64,000 nt of DNA from Dyadobacter sp. SG02 (GCF_900109045.1 NZ_FNYL01000020.1:62001-126000), one strand, 5' to 3'. Numbered from the stretch's first letter, positions 8,673 through 17,315 are shown. The notes: a model not told the origin generated them from the sequence alone. Numbers and translations are program-made.

Positions 8673-9102
8673 ATATCTGAGTCAGGGATATAACTTCCAT
8701 TTTTTACTTCAACAAAGAAAGATTGCAACCCCGATAAAACTCTATTTGCTAAATGTATTCGATATTACTCCACCCCAAAACAGGTAATCGATATTTATCG
8801 CCAAGGAAGGGTAATGAAATCTTGGAATAAAGCTTTAACTTTGATACCGATGCTAGATAACTAAAATGCATCAAAACAGGCTAAAAGAATCGGTTACCGT
8901 TTCGGTTACCTATTTTGAAAGGAATTACAAACAATTGATATACAAGCGTTTTCAAAGTTTAAATTGTTCCCAGCGGGATCACTTAAAGCGCCTCAAAAGG
9001 CGCTTTTTTCAATCAAAAAAGTCGTTATCGTGAATTTTAAAAAATAAGCCCATCATTACGGTTCAATCCACGTCAAAGCAACTGGTAACCTTTTCGGTAA
9101 CC
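8673..9102. repeat. Attachment-site-like repeat, copy B
   Basis: This copy carries GGTTACC pairs (reverse orientation) at 8892-8898/8904-8910, the core TCCCAGCGGGAT at 8968-8979, a strong hairpin, and GGTAACC pairs at 9084-9090/9096-9102. From about 8673 to the core it is closely similar to 35,575-35,885 (copy C); from the core rightward it is closely similar to copy A. The leftmost part includes a short stretch, 8690-8760, whose differences from copy C fall mostly at third codon positions when read on the minus strand (LSGLQSF in both). That part is therefore the remains of a coding region, whereas 8765-8890 shows no such pattern. Confidence 0.65.
8985..9009 (+). terminator. Hairpin with T run inside attachment-like copy B
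   Basis: Perfect 9-base arms AAAGCGCCT and AGGCGCTTT flank a CAAA loop and run into further T residues. It has the form of a rho-independent terminator on the plus strand. Copy A holds a degraded version near 2220-2245, so it belongs to the repeat rather than to a neighbouring gene. Confidence 0.55.
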
Positions 9103-9189
9103 TGTTAATGCCCCTTCGGTTTGTGAAAGAGGGTTGCGAGAGAAGGTAAAAATAATTGTGTTAATGAATTGTGTAAATTCATCTGAACC

Positions 9190-10239
9190 TCAGTTATAAA
9201 CGAACTTTTGATACTCATACTCATCTTTTCCGAAAGACTGGGCTAGCTTTTTGAAATCATTATTCTTTTTATCGCTACCAAAAAAACAAGAGACCCTTTC
9301 CAGGCTCTTATTTTCGAGTACAGGGATGAGATTTTCAGGGCTTTGGTTTTGTGCCATTAAGTAAATGAATTCAATTAAGGCAGGCGCAGATTTCAATTCA
9401 CGCAAGTCCATCAAACCTTTTAGGTTTTCAAGGTAAATACGCCTCAGTTTCCCCAAGCTAGATATTGAAGGAAACACGGCGAGCTGTGGAAGTGATTGAA
9501 TAAATAAGTTTTGCAACGATTTTAAATCCGATAGAACCGAAAGGTCTGAAAGTCCTCTAACTTGCCAAACTTCAAGGTATTTCAAATTAGGTAGGGAGTT
9601 TAATGCACTTAAATCCCTTATACCTCCTAACTTAATATCAACGGACCACAGACGTTCCAGATTCCTTAGATATTCGATATCCTGGGTTGATATAGATCGT
9701 AATACAATTTTTTCGAGTTTTTTCAACTCATTAATGGCCTCAATCCCTTTGCTCTGTCCTTCTATGAATAGTTCGTTAAGTTCAATGAACCGACCAATCG
9801 TCTCAATCCTTGGTTTTTTTGATCGAGTCTGATACAGCGAAAGCCGCTTCAAGTGAGGATCGATGTTATCCAGGAACTCAAAGCTATCAAGTCCAAAAAC
9901 TCCTACATGTAATCCATCTAAGTGCTGGATTCTCGTAACTACATCAATATTAGTGACCTCCATCAGACAATCTACCGAGAGCTCTCTTACCGAGGGTATT
10001 TCTTCAATAAAGCTTAGATCACATCTCTCAGAATAGTGCCCATAAACCCTCAGGGCGATGTCTTGACGCTTGGAAAAAACGACTTGTTCCAGTAAGGCAA
10101 TGGTCTTGGTATCAATCGGCCTGGAAAGCTGGATTACAGAAGTTTTCAGATCTTCTGCCAATTTAGCCAATTCATTCGCGGTCGCGCCTTTTGAAATTTC
10201 ATAGCGACCAGTGGCCAGGTCTACCGTAGTTAAGCTCAC
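9190..10239 (-). CDS. Leucine-rich-repeat protein
   Basis: A 349-residue protein made mostly of irregular leucine-rich repeats from about residue 85 to 300, with recurring phrases such as LPNLKYLEVWQVRGLSDLS, LKSLQNLFIQSLP and LGKLRRIYLENLKGL. The spacing is 21-25 residues. There is no signal peptide, so it is probably cytoplasmic and serves in protein-protein binding. The first 80 residues (MSLTTVDLATGRYEISK) form a separate domain I do not recognise. Proteins of this build are often found singly in Bacteroidota accessory regions, sometimes as immunity or anti-toxin-like partners, but there is no direct sign of that here. The gene starts right beside attachment-like copy B. Confidence 0.7.
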   Translation of the reverse strand: MSLTTVDLATGRYEISKGATANELAKLAEDLKTSVIQLSRPIDTKTIALLEQVVFSKRQDIALRVYGHYSERCDLSFIEEIPSVRELSVDCLMEVTNIDVVTRIQHLDGLHVGVFGLDSFEFLDNIDPHLKRLSLYQTRSKKPRIETIGRFIELNELFIEGQSKGIEAINELKKLEKIVLRSISTQDIEYLRNLERLWSVDIKLGGIRDLSALNSLPNLKYLEVWQVRGLSDLSVLSDLKSLQNLFIQSLPQLAVFPSISSLGKLRRIYLENLKGLMDLRELKSAPALIEFIYLMAQNQSPENLIPVLENKSLERVSCFFGSDKKNNDFKKLAQSFGKDEYEYQKFVYN

Positions 10240-10666
10240 AGACTTTTGTTACATAAAGTAGTATCTGCTAAATATAGGTCTTTTCTTGAATACGTTCATG
10301 ACGGAATGAATATCACTTTTCCTTATCCATTCATTCGCCCAGTGCGAATGCGGGAACTTCGGGATTGCCTCTTACCCGCAATCGGCCAGATGTACAATTG
10401 TCGGACAATTGACTCTGGCCGCCCAATCGCTCCTGAAACGCTGGCGGGAGATTTCTATAAATATTCCCGGCTGACGTGACAATGTAGGTCCGTTAATTCA
10501 AAGGACTTATCTCTTTATTGTAGGAGCCTTCGCTGAAATGCCGATGTCGCCTTACCCGAAATTGTAAGCTTCCCCGCATTTCACAGTTGTGCATTATTAA
10601 GTTTAGCGGCCTTGACCAGATTGTCTGTATCCGTCCGGCAATACGGGCTTTATCGGACGAATACAG
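10240..10666. other. Intergenic stretch, probably decayed mobile DNA
   Basis: About 430 bases between the LRR gene and the transposase fragment. The short frames here have no recognisable content. It likely represents the degenerate body of the element whose transposase tail is at 10,667. Confidence 0.35.
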
Positions 10667-10741
10667 ATGTTCGAGGAAAAAATTGAGGACTTCCAGTGGG
10701 AATACAACCACTTCAGGCCACACAGTGCACTGAATGAATAA
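10667..10741 (+). pseudogene. Fragment of an integrase-core (IS3-like) transposase C terminus
   Basis: Twenty-four codons read MFEEKIEDFQ then WEYNHFRPHSALNE and a stop. The phrase YNHFRPHSAL is the hallmark of the end of the DDE integrase core in IS3-group and related transposases, after the catalytic Glu. No catalytic residues or reading frame continue upstream, so this is a relic only. No flanking inverted repeats could be paired by eye. Confidence 0.65.
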
Positions 10742-10807
10742 CGCTGAAAACTCTATTCGAACCGTCTCGTGGTCCGGGATGGGCAAATGCAGGAAGACTG
10801 CTCTTTC

Positions 10808-11302
10808 TTACCTCTCTGAGCATTTTTTATCGAGATACCAATTACCCTCATATCTTTGATAATATTGCTTTTTGACACCCTCCAGGGTATTGTTAGGTAA
10901 CAACTTAAGAAAATGATAAGTGCATCTATCATACCAGGGGAGCGAAAGATGGACATTCCCACTTTTATCAACGGATAAGGCTAATATTCCTATCTCGTCA
11001 AAAGATTTTAGTGCACCTTCGACATGAGTCGTATCTTCCTTTGTCCATAGTACTTTTTTGTTCTCTTCAGAAGCGAGTTCGACCGAAGATATCTTGTTAG
11101 CAAAGAGACTCATCTTTACTCTATGCATTGCATCATGATAAGTGACTAGATAAATACCTTTTCGGTTTACTATGCTCATGTCCCTAAACTCGGAGTAATC
11201 AATAGTCTTTAAATCGTCAAATTTTTCCTGAACGCTTTCCTCAGGTGCACATCCACAGAAAGAAATAGCACAGAGCACTAAAAATATAAATTTTGGTCTC
11301 AT
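10808..11302 (-). CDS. Hypothetical lipoprotein
   Basis: A 164-residue protein with a clear lipoprotein signal: MRPKFIFLVLCAISFCGCAP, with the lipobox Cys followed by APEES. The mature part has mixed alpha/beta character and one Cys pair candidate (RCTYHF and KKCSER). No family is recognised. The gene stands between the transposase fragment and another lipoprotein gene on the same strand, about 160 bases apart, suggesting related accessory surface proteins. Function unknown. Confidence 0.6.
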   Translation of the reverse strand: MRPKFIFLVLCAISFCGCAPEESVQEKFDDLKTIDYSEFRDMSIVNRKGIYLVTYHDAMHRVKMSLFANKISSVELASEENKKVLWTKEDTTHVEGALKSFDEIGILALSVDKSGNVHLSLPWYDRCTYHFLKLLPNNTLEGVKKQYYQRYEGNWYLDKKCSER

Positions 11303-11465
11303 TTCTTAGACTTATTTAGCCGTGTGATTGAGCATTATATATTCCTTTTATTATCAAACGCCGATCATGTCAGATGAGGATTATGAACTGCTTTCGTCCT
11401 ATTCCACGCCGAATCGGTCATTCATCATATTAATCGCAAACTAAACACAATGCCGCCGCGATTGG

Positions 11466-12008
11466 TCATGGCGGCAAAAACTTGACCGAACCCCATTTGA
11501 TTGGTTCGGGCAATATATCATCTGAAACAAAATTAATTTCTCTTTCAAGCTTATGATAAGTCAATCGGTCTTTAAGGTCTCTGAGGTGCCGCGAAAGAAG
11601 TTTTACGTTTTGCGGGGGATTCAGTGTATGGAGCCTAACGCAGCCGTTGGCTTCGGAACCCACGATACAAATTTTGTAGTCTTCGTCGTCTTGCAACCCT
11701 TCATCGTAAAGGCTATCCGGGTGCAGTAACAGAACAGACTCTGCATGTGATATCAATAATCTTTTTACATCGTCATGAACGATGGCATAATAGCTGCCTG
11801 ATGGCAATCCAGAGCCCTTCGTAAAGTCTTGTTTGACATAAACCGTATCACTACGATCGTTTAGTTTCAGCGAAAACGCAGTTGAGAAGGTGTCATTGTA
11901 AGTAAAATCCAGGGTTTTAATATCCCGGTCACTGGAAGTTGATCCACCGCAACTCAATGTAGCCCATATTAACAAGCCTCCAATCCTCCAATTTCTTTCT
12001 TTTCTCAT
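11466..12008 (-). CDS. Hypothetical lipoprotein
   Basis: The start at 12,008 gives MRKERNWRIGGLLIWATLSC, a standard lipoprotein signal with lipobox TLSCGGS. An in-frame ATG 15 bases earlier only lengthens the n-region. The mature 160 residues contain two Cys in a CIVGSEANGC loop that could form a disulfide. I do not recognise the family. It is on the same strand as the lipoprotein at 10,808 and may share its promoter. Confidence 0.6.
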   Translation of the reverse strand: MRKERNWRIGGLLIWATLSCGGSTSSDRDIKTLDFTYNDTFSTAFSLKLNDRSDTVYVKQDFTKGSGLPSGSYYAIVHDDVKRLLISHAESVLLLHPDSLYDEGLQDDEDYKICIVGSEANGCVRLHTLNPPQNVKLLSRHLRDLKDRLTYHKLEREINFVSDDILPEPIKWGSVKFLPP

Positions 12009-12141
12009 CAAGATACTTATCATAAAAGACCGGGGAAACTGCGCTGCAATTGTTGATCCCAGTGTCGTTAGCTTGATTAAAATTTATAAGCAAGTAATAC
12101 AATATATCGTAAGCCGAATTTATTTTTCTAACATCTTGAAG

Positions 12142-12483
12142 TCAAGAAGGTAAGTTATGCAGAGCTTCGCCAATAAGTTCTTCGTCGGTGTAAGGCCCAT
12201 AAACCCTGGCAGTGTCAAAAAATGTCACACCGTTTTCAAATGCAGTACGAATCGTTTTAATGGACTCCTTGCGATCGACAGGCGGATTATAGTTTCCCGT
12301 CATGTTCATACACCCCAACCCAATTTCAGAAACCTCTAAATCTCCCAATTTTCTGGTTTTCATTTTTTGTTCTTTGCTTTTAAGCTTTTCAAATGTGAAT
12401 GGCGCTCCCGTAGACAATGCCGGGGCAGTGATCAGACGCGCGTCTGCAATCGTTGCAAGCGACAAAAAGTCGCTTCTGGTCAT
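12142..12483 (-). pseudogene. Truncated aldo/keto reductase
   Basis: The ATG at 12,483 opens MTRSDFLSLATIADARLITA, a degenerate twin-arginine-type leader. It is followed by a good aldo/keto reductase N terminus: KTRKLGDLEVSEIGLGCMNM, then GVTFFDTARVYGP with the catalytic-site Asp and Tyr. The frame ends after IGEALHNLPS at about 113 codons, where family members run to about 330. The catalytic Lys, His and cofactor-binding barrel are missing, so it cannot be active. AT-rich, unrelated sequence begins right after the stop, indicating a deletion junction. It is divergent from the AraC gene, a common arrangement for AKR genes under AraC control. Confidence 0.8.
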
Positions 12484-12593
12484 ATTATGACTGTCTTTCT
12501 CCATGGCACAAAGTTGCCCAAAGCGATGGCGATGAAATAAAGAAAAACAAATGAAAAAGTATAACAATCAAATGCAGCCATTACTTTTGTGCA

Positions 12594-13469
12594 ATGGATA
12601 AGCAGCGCATCACACCTACATCGGTTTTCAACCGGGAATTGAAGCTTAAGGGATTCAAGGTTTACAAAACAAACAGCAATTCGGAAGGGCATACATACAG
12701 CCGCAAGGACTTTTACAAGCTGAATATCACTTTTGGAAATTTTGTCTTTCATTATGCTGATGGCAGTTTTCGAACAGCTGACATATTCCTGTTTTTTGGC
12801 AACCCTCGTATCCCTTATTCCTGTGAGGCAGTCTCGCAGCAGCACCATGGCTATACTTGCCTCTTCACCGAAGAGTTCTTGAAGCTGGGCGACCGCACGG
12901 AAAGCCTTCAACAGTCCCCACTATTTAAGATAGGAGGTATCCCGATATTCGACCTGACCGACGCGCAAAAGGACAGGTTTATATCGATTTTTGAAAAGAT
13001 GATAGAAGAGCAGGAAAGTGAGTATGCTTTTAAAGATGAGCTGATCCGCAACTATATCAACCTGTTCATCCACGAAGCACTTAAAATACAGCCCTCGGAA
13101 AACAATTTCAGCCACAGCAATGCGGCTGCCAGGATCACTTCCGTATTCCTGGAACTCCTCGAACGCCAGTTTCCGATTGAAAGTACCGAGCGCCCGCTGG
13201 CGCTTCGAACCGCCCAGGATTTCGCAAGTCACCTCTCTGTGCACATCAATTATTTGAATAGTGCCGTCAAACAAATTACAGGAAAACCCACGTCCGCCCA
13301 CATTTCAGAACGTATTGTTGCCGAAGCGAAAGCATTGTTGCACCACACCGACTGGAACATTGCAGAAATCGCATATGCGCTCGGCTTTGAATATCCTACC
13401 TACTTCAATAACTTTTTCAAAAAGAAAACCGGCACAATTCCAAAGTCCATCAGGGCCGCCCACCTTTGA
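12594..13469 (+). CDS. AraC family transcriptional regulator
   Basis: A 291-residue regulator with an N-terminal cupin-like sensing domain (about residues 20-160) and a C-terminal AraC double helix-turn-helix (about 195-290). The latter is seen in DFASHLSVHINYLNSAVKQ, then WNIAEIAYALGFEYPTYFNN and FFKKKTGTIPKSIR. It is divergent from the truncated aldo/keto reductase and 128 bases upstream of a short-chain dehydrogenase gene on the same strand. Both are typical targets of this AraC subgroup in Bacteroidota. The inducer is unknown. Confidence 0.9.
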   Translation: MDKQRITPTSVFNRELKLKGFKVYKTNSNSEGHTYSRKDFYKLNITFGNFVFHYADGSFRTADIFLFFGNPRIPYSCEAVSQQHHGYTCLFTEEFLKLGDRTESLQQSPLFKIGGIPIFDLTDAQKDRFISIFEKMIEEQESEYAFKDELIRNYINLFIHEALKIQPSENNFSHSNAAARITSVFLELLERQFPIESTERPLALRTAQDFASHLSVHINYLNSAVKQITGKPTSAHISERIVAEAKALLHHTDWNIAEIAYALGFEYPTYFNNFFKKKTGTIPKSIRAAHL

Positions 13470-13597
13470 AAGTCATAATGATTCATTTGCTTTTCTTAAT
13501 TCCCGGCTCTGGTTTATCCAGAACTTCGCATCATCAAAAATGATGCTGCCATGGTCTTCAATTTACCAGGCTGCCGTAGATAGTAAAAACAAAGAAC

Positions 13598-14440
13598 ATG
13601 GAAAACAACAAAGTGTGGTTGATAACAGGTGCGGGTCGCGGTATGGGCCTCGATATCACAAAAGCTGCGTTGGCAGCAGGCCATAAGGTGGTCGCAACAG
13701 GAAGAAATCCAAAAAAGGTGGCAAGGGCGCTCGGTGAATCCCAGAACCTGCTGGTGGTAAAACTAGATATTACAAACCCGGCCGAGGCCGAAGCGGCTGT
13801 CCAGGCTGCATTGCACAAGTTTGGCAAAATTGATGTTTTGGTCAACAACGCGGCTAATTTCTATGCCGGCTATTTTGAAGAACTTTCGATGAAAGAGATC
13901 GAAATGCAAGTTTCAACCAGCCTATTTGGCCCTATGAAGGTAACGCGCGCCGTATTACCGGTCATGCGTAAACAGCGTTCCGGCCATATCATCACGATTT
14001 CGTCAACTGCAGGTCTGGTCGGATTTACGTTTTGTTCTGCATATGCAGCTTCCAAATTCGGCATCGACGGCTGGATGGAATCGCTCGCCACAGAAGTAGA
14101 ACAATTTGGCATCCACACTACCACCGTAAACCCGGGCTTTTTCAGGACGGAATTATTGACGGAAGAGTCAACCCAATATGCCGACGATGCGATCGCAGAC
14201 TACGATGAAGGGCGCAAACTGCAACTGGCTTTCTGGAAAGGGGCTAACGGACAGCAGACAGGAGATGCTGCAAAGCTTGCCAAAGGATTGCTTGAAATCG
14301 CTAAGGAGCAGACACCTCCAAGGCGTTTTCTTGCCGGAGCAGATGCAGTCGCAACCGCTGAACAAGCGAGTGACACATTAAGAAAAGAAGCAGACGCCTA
14401 CCGGGACTTGTCAAGTAACATGGCGTTTGATCAGGTGTAA
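13598..14440 (+). CDS. Short-chain dehydrogenase/reductase (SDR)
   Basis: A 280-residue classical SDR. The cofactor motif TGAGRGMG is at residues 10-17 and the ATGRN following strand 2 suggests NADP(H). NNAANF sits near residue 88, the catalytic Ser in TISSTAGLVG near 139 and the YAASK pair near 152-156. NPGFFRTELL near 185 resembles the subgroup that includes many 'SDR family oxidoreductase, retinol or keto-reductase like' proteins. The substrate cannot be inferred. It follows the AraC regulator, likely its activator, and a hairpin terminator lies at 14,570. Confidence 0.9.
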   Translation: MENNKVWLITGAGRGMGLDITKAALAAGHKVVATGRNPKKVARALGESQNLLVVKLDITNPAEAEAAVQAALHKFGKIDVLVNNAANFYAGYFEELSMKEIEMQVSTSLFGPMKVTRAVLPVMRKQRSGHIITISSTAGLVGFTFCSAYAASKFGIDGWMESLATEVEQFGIHTTTVNPGFFRTELLTEESTQYADDAIADYDEGRKLQLAFWKGANGQQTGDAAKLAKGLLEIAKEQTPPRRFLAGADAVATAEQASDTLRKEADAYRDLSSNMAFDQV

Positions 14441-14927
14441 TGTTAGACCAGCGCCATGTTATACTATTGTTATAACTCGTGTATTGACTCAGTTTCGGTT
14501 AGCTAAGGTTGAAATTGATTTCAAACCGTCTAGCATCCGGTTCGACATTTGTTCGGATGTTGATACGGTAGCCTTTCAGCTTGCGCTGAGGGGCTTTTTT
14601 GCGTTTAGTTCGTGGATTATAATCTATTCCCCTTTTTGTCAAAATCGATCCTCTGGTTTGGCTCCGACTGCTTGGAGTAAACATTTTTTTTGACACAACT
14701 CTTGAAATTGGGAAAAGAGTTAAATATATGTCATCCTAATTACCCGGAATACACTACGTAAAGCGAAGCGAATTTCCGGTTTGATATCATATACTAAACG
14801 CCATTAACAAAAGGTGAAATTTTAACTGTTGTCTCAATAGGTCAGCGGTGGGTCGTAAAGCGAACAATAGCTCCCGGGCCTCTCTCAGGCGCGCCGCAAA
14901 CTTGAGAAATGCTCATTTTATTCAGTT
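14441..14927. other. Intergenic stretch with one terminator
   Basis: Apart from the hairpin at 14,570-14,604 I see nothing identifiable. Sequence composition is AT-rich and unlike the SDR gene before it, which fits a junction of two imported segments. Confidence 0.4.
14570..14604 (+). terminator. Rho-independent terminator
   Basis: An 11-base stem AGCCTTTCAGC / GCTGAGGGGCT, with two G-U pairs and a TTGC loop, runs into TTTTT. It probably ends the AraC-SDR transcript, 130 bases after the SDR stop. Confidence 0.65.
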
Positions 14928-15224
14928 GTGAGCGTAACCAGGATAAAATATCGGAGATCGCACGCATACATTATCTACGAATATAATTTTAAGGGGAAGC
15001 TCATAGAGAAGGATGATCCAGCGAACCCACAGAATACTGGGGACTGGGTTACTACGGATACCAAAGCCCTCGCGAATCGTAGATTTTGGGTTCAATTGAG
15101 TTGTGATGACCCTAATTTCCATAAATTACTATGGGACGTTGCTGTCCCTGACACGCTGCTGAATATCCCGGTTAAGGGATGGAAAAAATTACCTTCCGGG
15201 TTAAAGCCTTACAAAAATGAGTAG
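14928..15224 (+). CDS. Hypothetical protein
   Basis: A 98-residue frame opening with GTG (MSVTRIKYRRSHAYIIYEYN). It has beta-rich composition with phrases YNFKGKLIEKD and RRFWVQLSCDDPNF, and a basic C terminus. No signal peptide or membrane segment is seen. I do not recognise the family. No strong ribosome binding site precedes the GTG, so the start is uncertain. Confidence 0.4.
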   Translation: MSVTRIKYRRSHAYIIYEYNFKGKLIEKDDPANPQNTGDWVTTDTKALANRRFWVQLSCDDPNFHKLLWDVAVPDTLLNIPVKGWKKLPSGLKPYKNE

Positions 15225-15246
15225 TGTTCAGGTGGAGTTGTAAACA

Positions 15247-15504
15247 TTATTCAGGTAAGGTAAATAAATCATCGACATATATTATTTTCCCTGTCCTGAG
15301 CATATTCATCGTTCTGTACCCGACAAAGGCAGCTGCTTCTTCATGGTCACTTGAGGGAATATAAGCTAATTCGAAGTTTTTGCCCTTCATTAGGAGAAGC
15401 ACTTGTTCTACGTAAGTCTCCGGATTGAGATTCGGCCAGAAGGCTAATATAGCTTCGCCGGCGAATTCGATATCTTCCGCTGTCTTTGCTTTGATGATTT
15501 TCAA
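15247..15504 (-). pseudogene. Truncated GNAT acetyltransferase, paralogue of 25,259-25,690
   Basis: The 85 residues align along their whole length with the first half of the intact GNAT at 25,259-25,690. Shared phrases are EAILAFWPN, GYR..MLRTG and Y(V/I)DDLFT(L/F)PE. The frame stops immediately after LFTLPE, exactly where the intact protein continues with the acetyl-CoA-binding loop CRNQGFASALL. The part lost carries the cofactor site, so the product cannot be an active acetyltransferase. A short plus-strand stretch at 15,546 may hold its displaced C terminus. Confidence 0.75.
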
Positions 15505-15545
15505 GGTTGTTGGCTGCCCATCATGCTAACAATTTTCTGTTTGGG

Positions 15546-15617
15546 GATTCAACTTTTTATTTCGCACATGGCTATCCTGTTACGGGGAAGCTAGCGAAAG
15601 TTGTCGCCTTATTTAAT
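15546..15617 (+). pseudogene. Possible displaced C-terminal GNAT fragment
   Basis: The plus-strand codons read DSTFYFAHGYPVTG then KLAKVV. This resembles the last strand of GNAT proteins (form 'FYxxxGYxxxxxxFxKxx') and matches LYLNKGYYLACNHFAKVV of the intact paralogue in pattern. It lies just behind the truncated GNAT but on the opposite strand, which would require an inversion. It is a short match and may be chance. Confidence 0.3.
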
Positions 15618-15624
15618 ACGCCGG

Positions 15625-16290
15625 TTATATTACAGACTTGCCCGGTACCGCATCAATCATCACTCCTAGGCTTTGTTCGCTGAACATCTCCGGTACGATC
15701 TTCTCGATGAGCGACTGCCGCTTCTGGGTAGCCTGCGCTTCATCCAGGAAAGCGGTGGATTGTAAAGACAGATAGTGAACTGTATTGAGCCCAATGCATC
15801 CGAGGGCGGCCGAGAGATACGGCGTGAGGAAGTCGGGCTGGTTGGCCCGATCGCCGGCAAACACTGCACCAGCGGCGATCCCGACAAACACGGGCCGGTC
15901 ACGGAGCAATCCAACCTTGCCAGCCGGGGTCGATTGCATCGTGCGACCGACACGCAAGACCTGATCCAGCCATGCCTTCAGAACCGAGGGGATCGTAAAG
16001 TTATTCATCGGCGTTCCGATCACAACAACGTCCGAGATCTCGATCTCGTGAATTAGCAGTTCGGATAGCCTAATAGAATCACTGGATGGTTTCAGCGCGG
16101 CAATTGTTGCAGGTGTTGCCAAAGCAGCCGCGTAATCAGATCCCGTATGGGGTATCGGCTCATAACCCAGGTCCCGACGACTGATTTTGGCGTCGGGACG
16201 GATCGTTAGGAGCTTTTCCACTATTGAAGCCGAGAGCTGACGGCTGTGCGAATCAGGCCGAGGGCTGCAATCGATGTGAAGAATATTCAT
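15625..16290 (-). CDS. azoR: FMN-dependent NADH:quinone oxidoreductase / azoreductase
   Basis: A 221-residue flavodoxin-fold protein of the AzoR family. It has the phosphate-binding start MNILHIDCSPRPDSHSRQLS, the flavin-loop signature GTPMNNFTIPSVLKAWLDQV (residues 92-111) and a GIAAGAVF segment. These enzymes reduce quinones and azo compounds with two electrons and limit thiol stress. The usual family motif has Tyr in 'PMYNF'; here it is PMNNF, with Asn in place of the Tyr. The ATG overlaps the stop of the upstream MDR gene by four bases, so it is the last gene of the nitroreductase-AhpD-like-MDR-AzoR operon. Confidence 0.9.
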   Translation of the reverse strand: MNILHIDCSPRPDSHSRQLSASIVEKLLTIRPDAKISRRDLGYEPIPHTGSDYAAALATPATIAALKPSSDSIRLSELLIHEIEISDVVVIGTPMNNFTIPSVLKAWLDQVLRVGRTMQSTPAGKVGLLRDRPVFVGIAAGAVFAGDRANQPDFLTPYLSAALGCIGLNTVHYLSLQSTAFLDEAQATQKRQSLIEKIVPEMFSEQSLGVMIDAVPGKSVI

Positions 16291-17204
16291 GGACGTATGC
16301 GGATGATCGTTTTTCCGGTGAGCCTTACGTTCGGAGCGAATGCCGCAACCGCGTCGTCGAATGCCGCTATATTTCCAATGTTTGTTTTAAGCCGGCCATC
16401 CCGCACACGCTCGGCAAGCTCAATCAATTGCCCGCGATTGGCTTCAACAATGAAATCTACCGTACGGCCATCAACGGGTTTGGCATCGGTGGGACCGGCG
16501 ATCGTTACCAGTGATCCGCCCGGGCGAATCACTCCCGCCGATCGCTGGGCAATATCCCCGCCTAACACATCGAAAACAAGATCGACCCTGCCAACGTCTT
16601 CGAGCGTACCATTGTCGAGGTCAATATATTCGTGTACGCCGAAGTCGTGAGCCGCCTGACGACCGCTTGCGCGACCCGTACCGATGACATATGCACCAAC
16701 TTCACGGGCGAGCTGAACTGCCATCGATCCTACTACACCTGCTGCTCCATGGACAATTACGCTTTGCCCCGATTGAAGTCGGCCATGGTCGATTATGCCT
16801 TGCCAGGCGGTCAACCCGGGCATTACCAGCGCAGAGCCAACGGTGAAGTCAACATCTCCCGGTAGCGGCGCAAGATTCCGTGCCTCAATGGTTATGTATT
16901 CTGCCAACGAGCCATCGCGATACCAATCGGCGAGACCAAATACGCGCTGTCCAATTGATAACCCGGTCGTGCCGTAGCCGAGCGCAGTGACGACACCTGA
17001 CAATTCGTGCCCGGGGATCGACGGTGTCCGGTCGGCATCGTACCGATCCGTCCAGGTCGATGGCCAATCAAGCTCATTGAATGTGAATCCCGATGCGTGA
17101 ACCTGAACGACAACTTCGTTCATTGCGGCGGTCGGCTCCGGCCGATCCGTCAGCTTCATTCCGGCCGTTCCTTCGGCCTGGTCAGTTACAATAATTGCTT
17201 TCAT
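16287..17204 (-). CDS. NADP-dependent MDR oxidoreductase (quinone-reductase-like)
   Basis: A 305-residue zinc-independent medium-chain dehydrogenase/reductase. The N-terminal GroES-like domain shows PGHELSGVVTALG near residue 62. The Rossmann domain has VIVHGAAGVVGSMAVQLARE near 148-167, and YVIGTGRASGRQ follows. The catalytic zinc ligands of alcohol dehydrogenases are absent, as in quinone oxidoreductases. It has a close paralogue of the same length at 21,773-22,690. An AGGTGTA sequence precedes the ATG. The GC-rich wobble positions stand out from the surrounding AT-rich DNA and suggest acquisition from another lineage. Confidence 0.9.
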   Translation of the reverse strand: MKAIIVTDQAEGTAGMKLTDRPEPTAAMNEVVVQVHASGFTFNELDWPSTWTDRYDADRTPSIPGHELSGVVTALGYGTTGLSIGQRVFGLADWYRDGSLAEYITIEARNLAPLPGDVDFTVGSALVMPGLTAWQGIIDHGRLQSGQSVIVHGAAGVVGSMAVQLAREVGAYVIGTGRASGRQAAHDFGVHEYIDLDNGTLEDVGRVDLVFDVLGGDIAQRSAGVIRPGGSLVTIAGPTDAKPVDGRTVDFIVEANRGQLIELAERVRDGRLKTNIGNIAAFDDAVAAFAPNVRLTGKTIIRIRP

Positions 17205-17315
17205 AATACACCTGCTTTTACGCTCGTAAGTGGTTTACAATAATTTTTAAACACAAAGCAAATTCATACTTTTTGGTAGTCTGAATTGTCAAACTTCAAA
17301 TAAAAATGAGGGATG

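Noticed and set aside
8765..8864. Plus-strand frame ending KSWNKALTLIPMLDN in repeats B and C
   Set aside because: Conserved between the two copies, but the differences show no third-position bias, so the conservation is due to recent repeat ancestry and not to coding.
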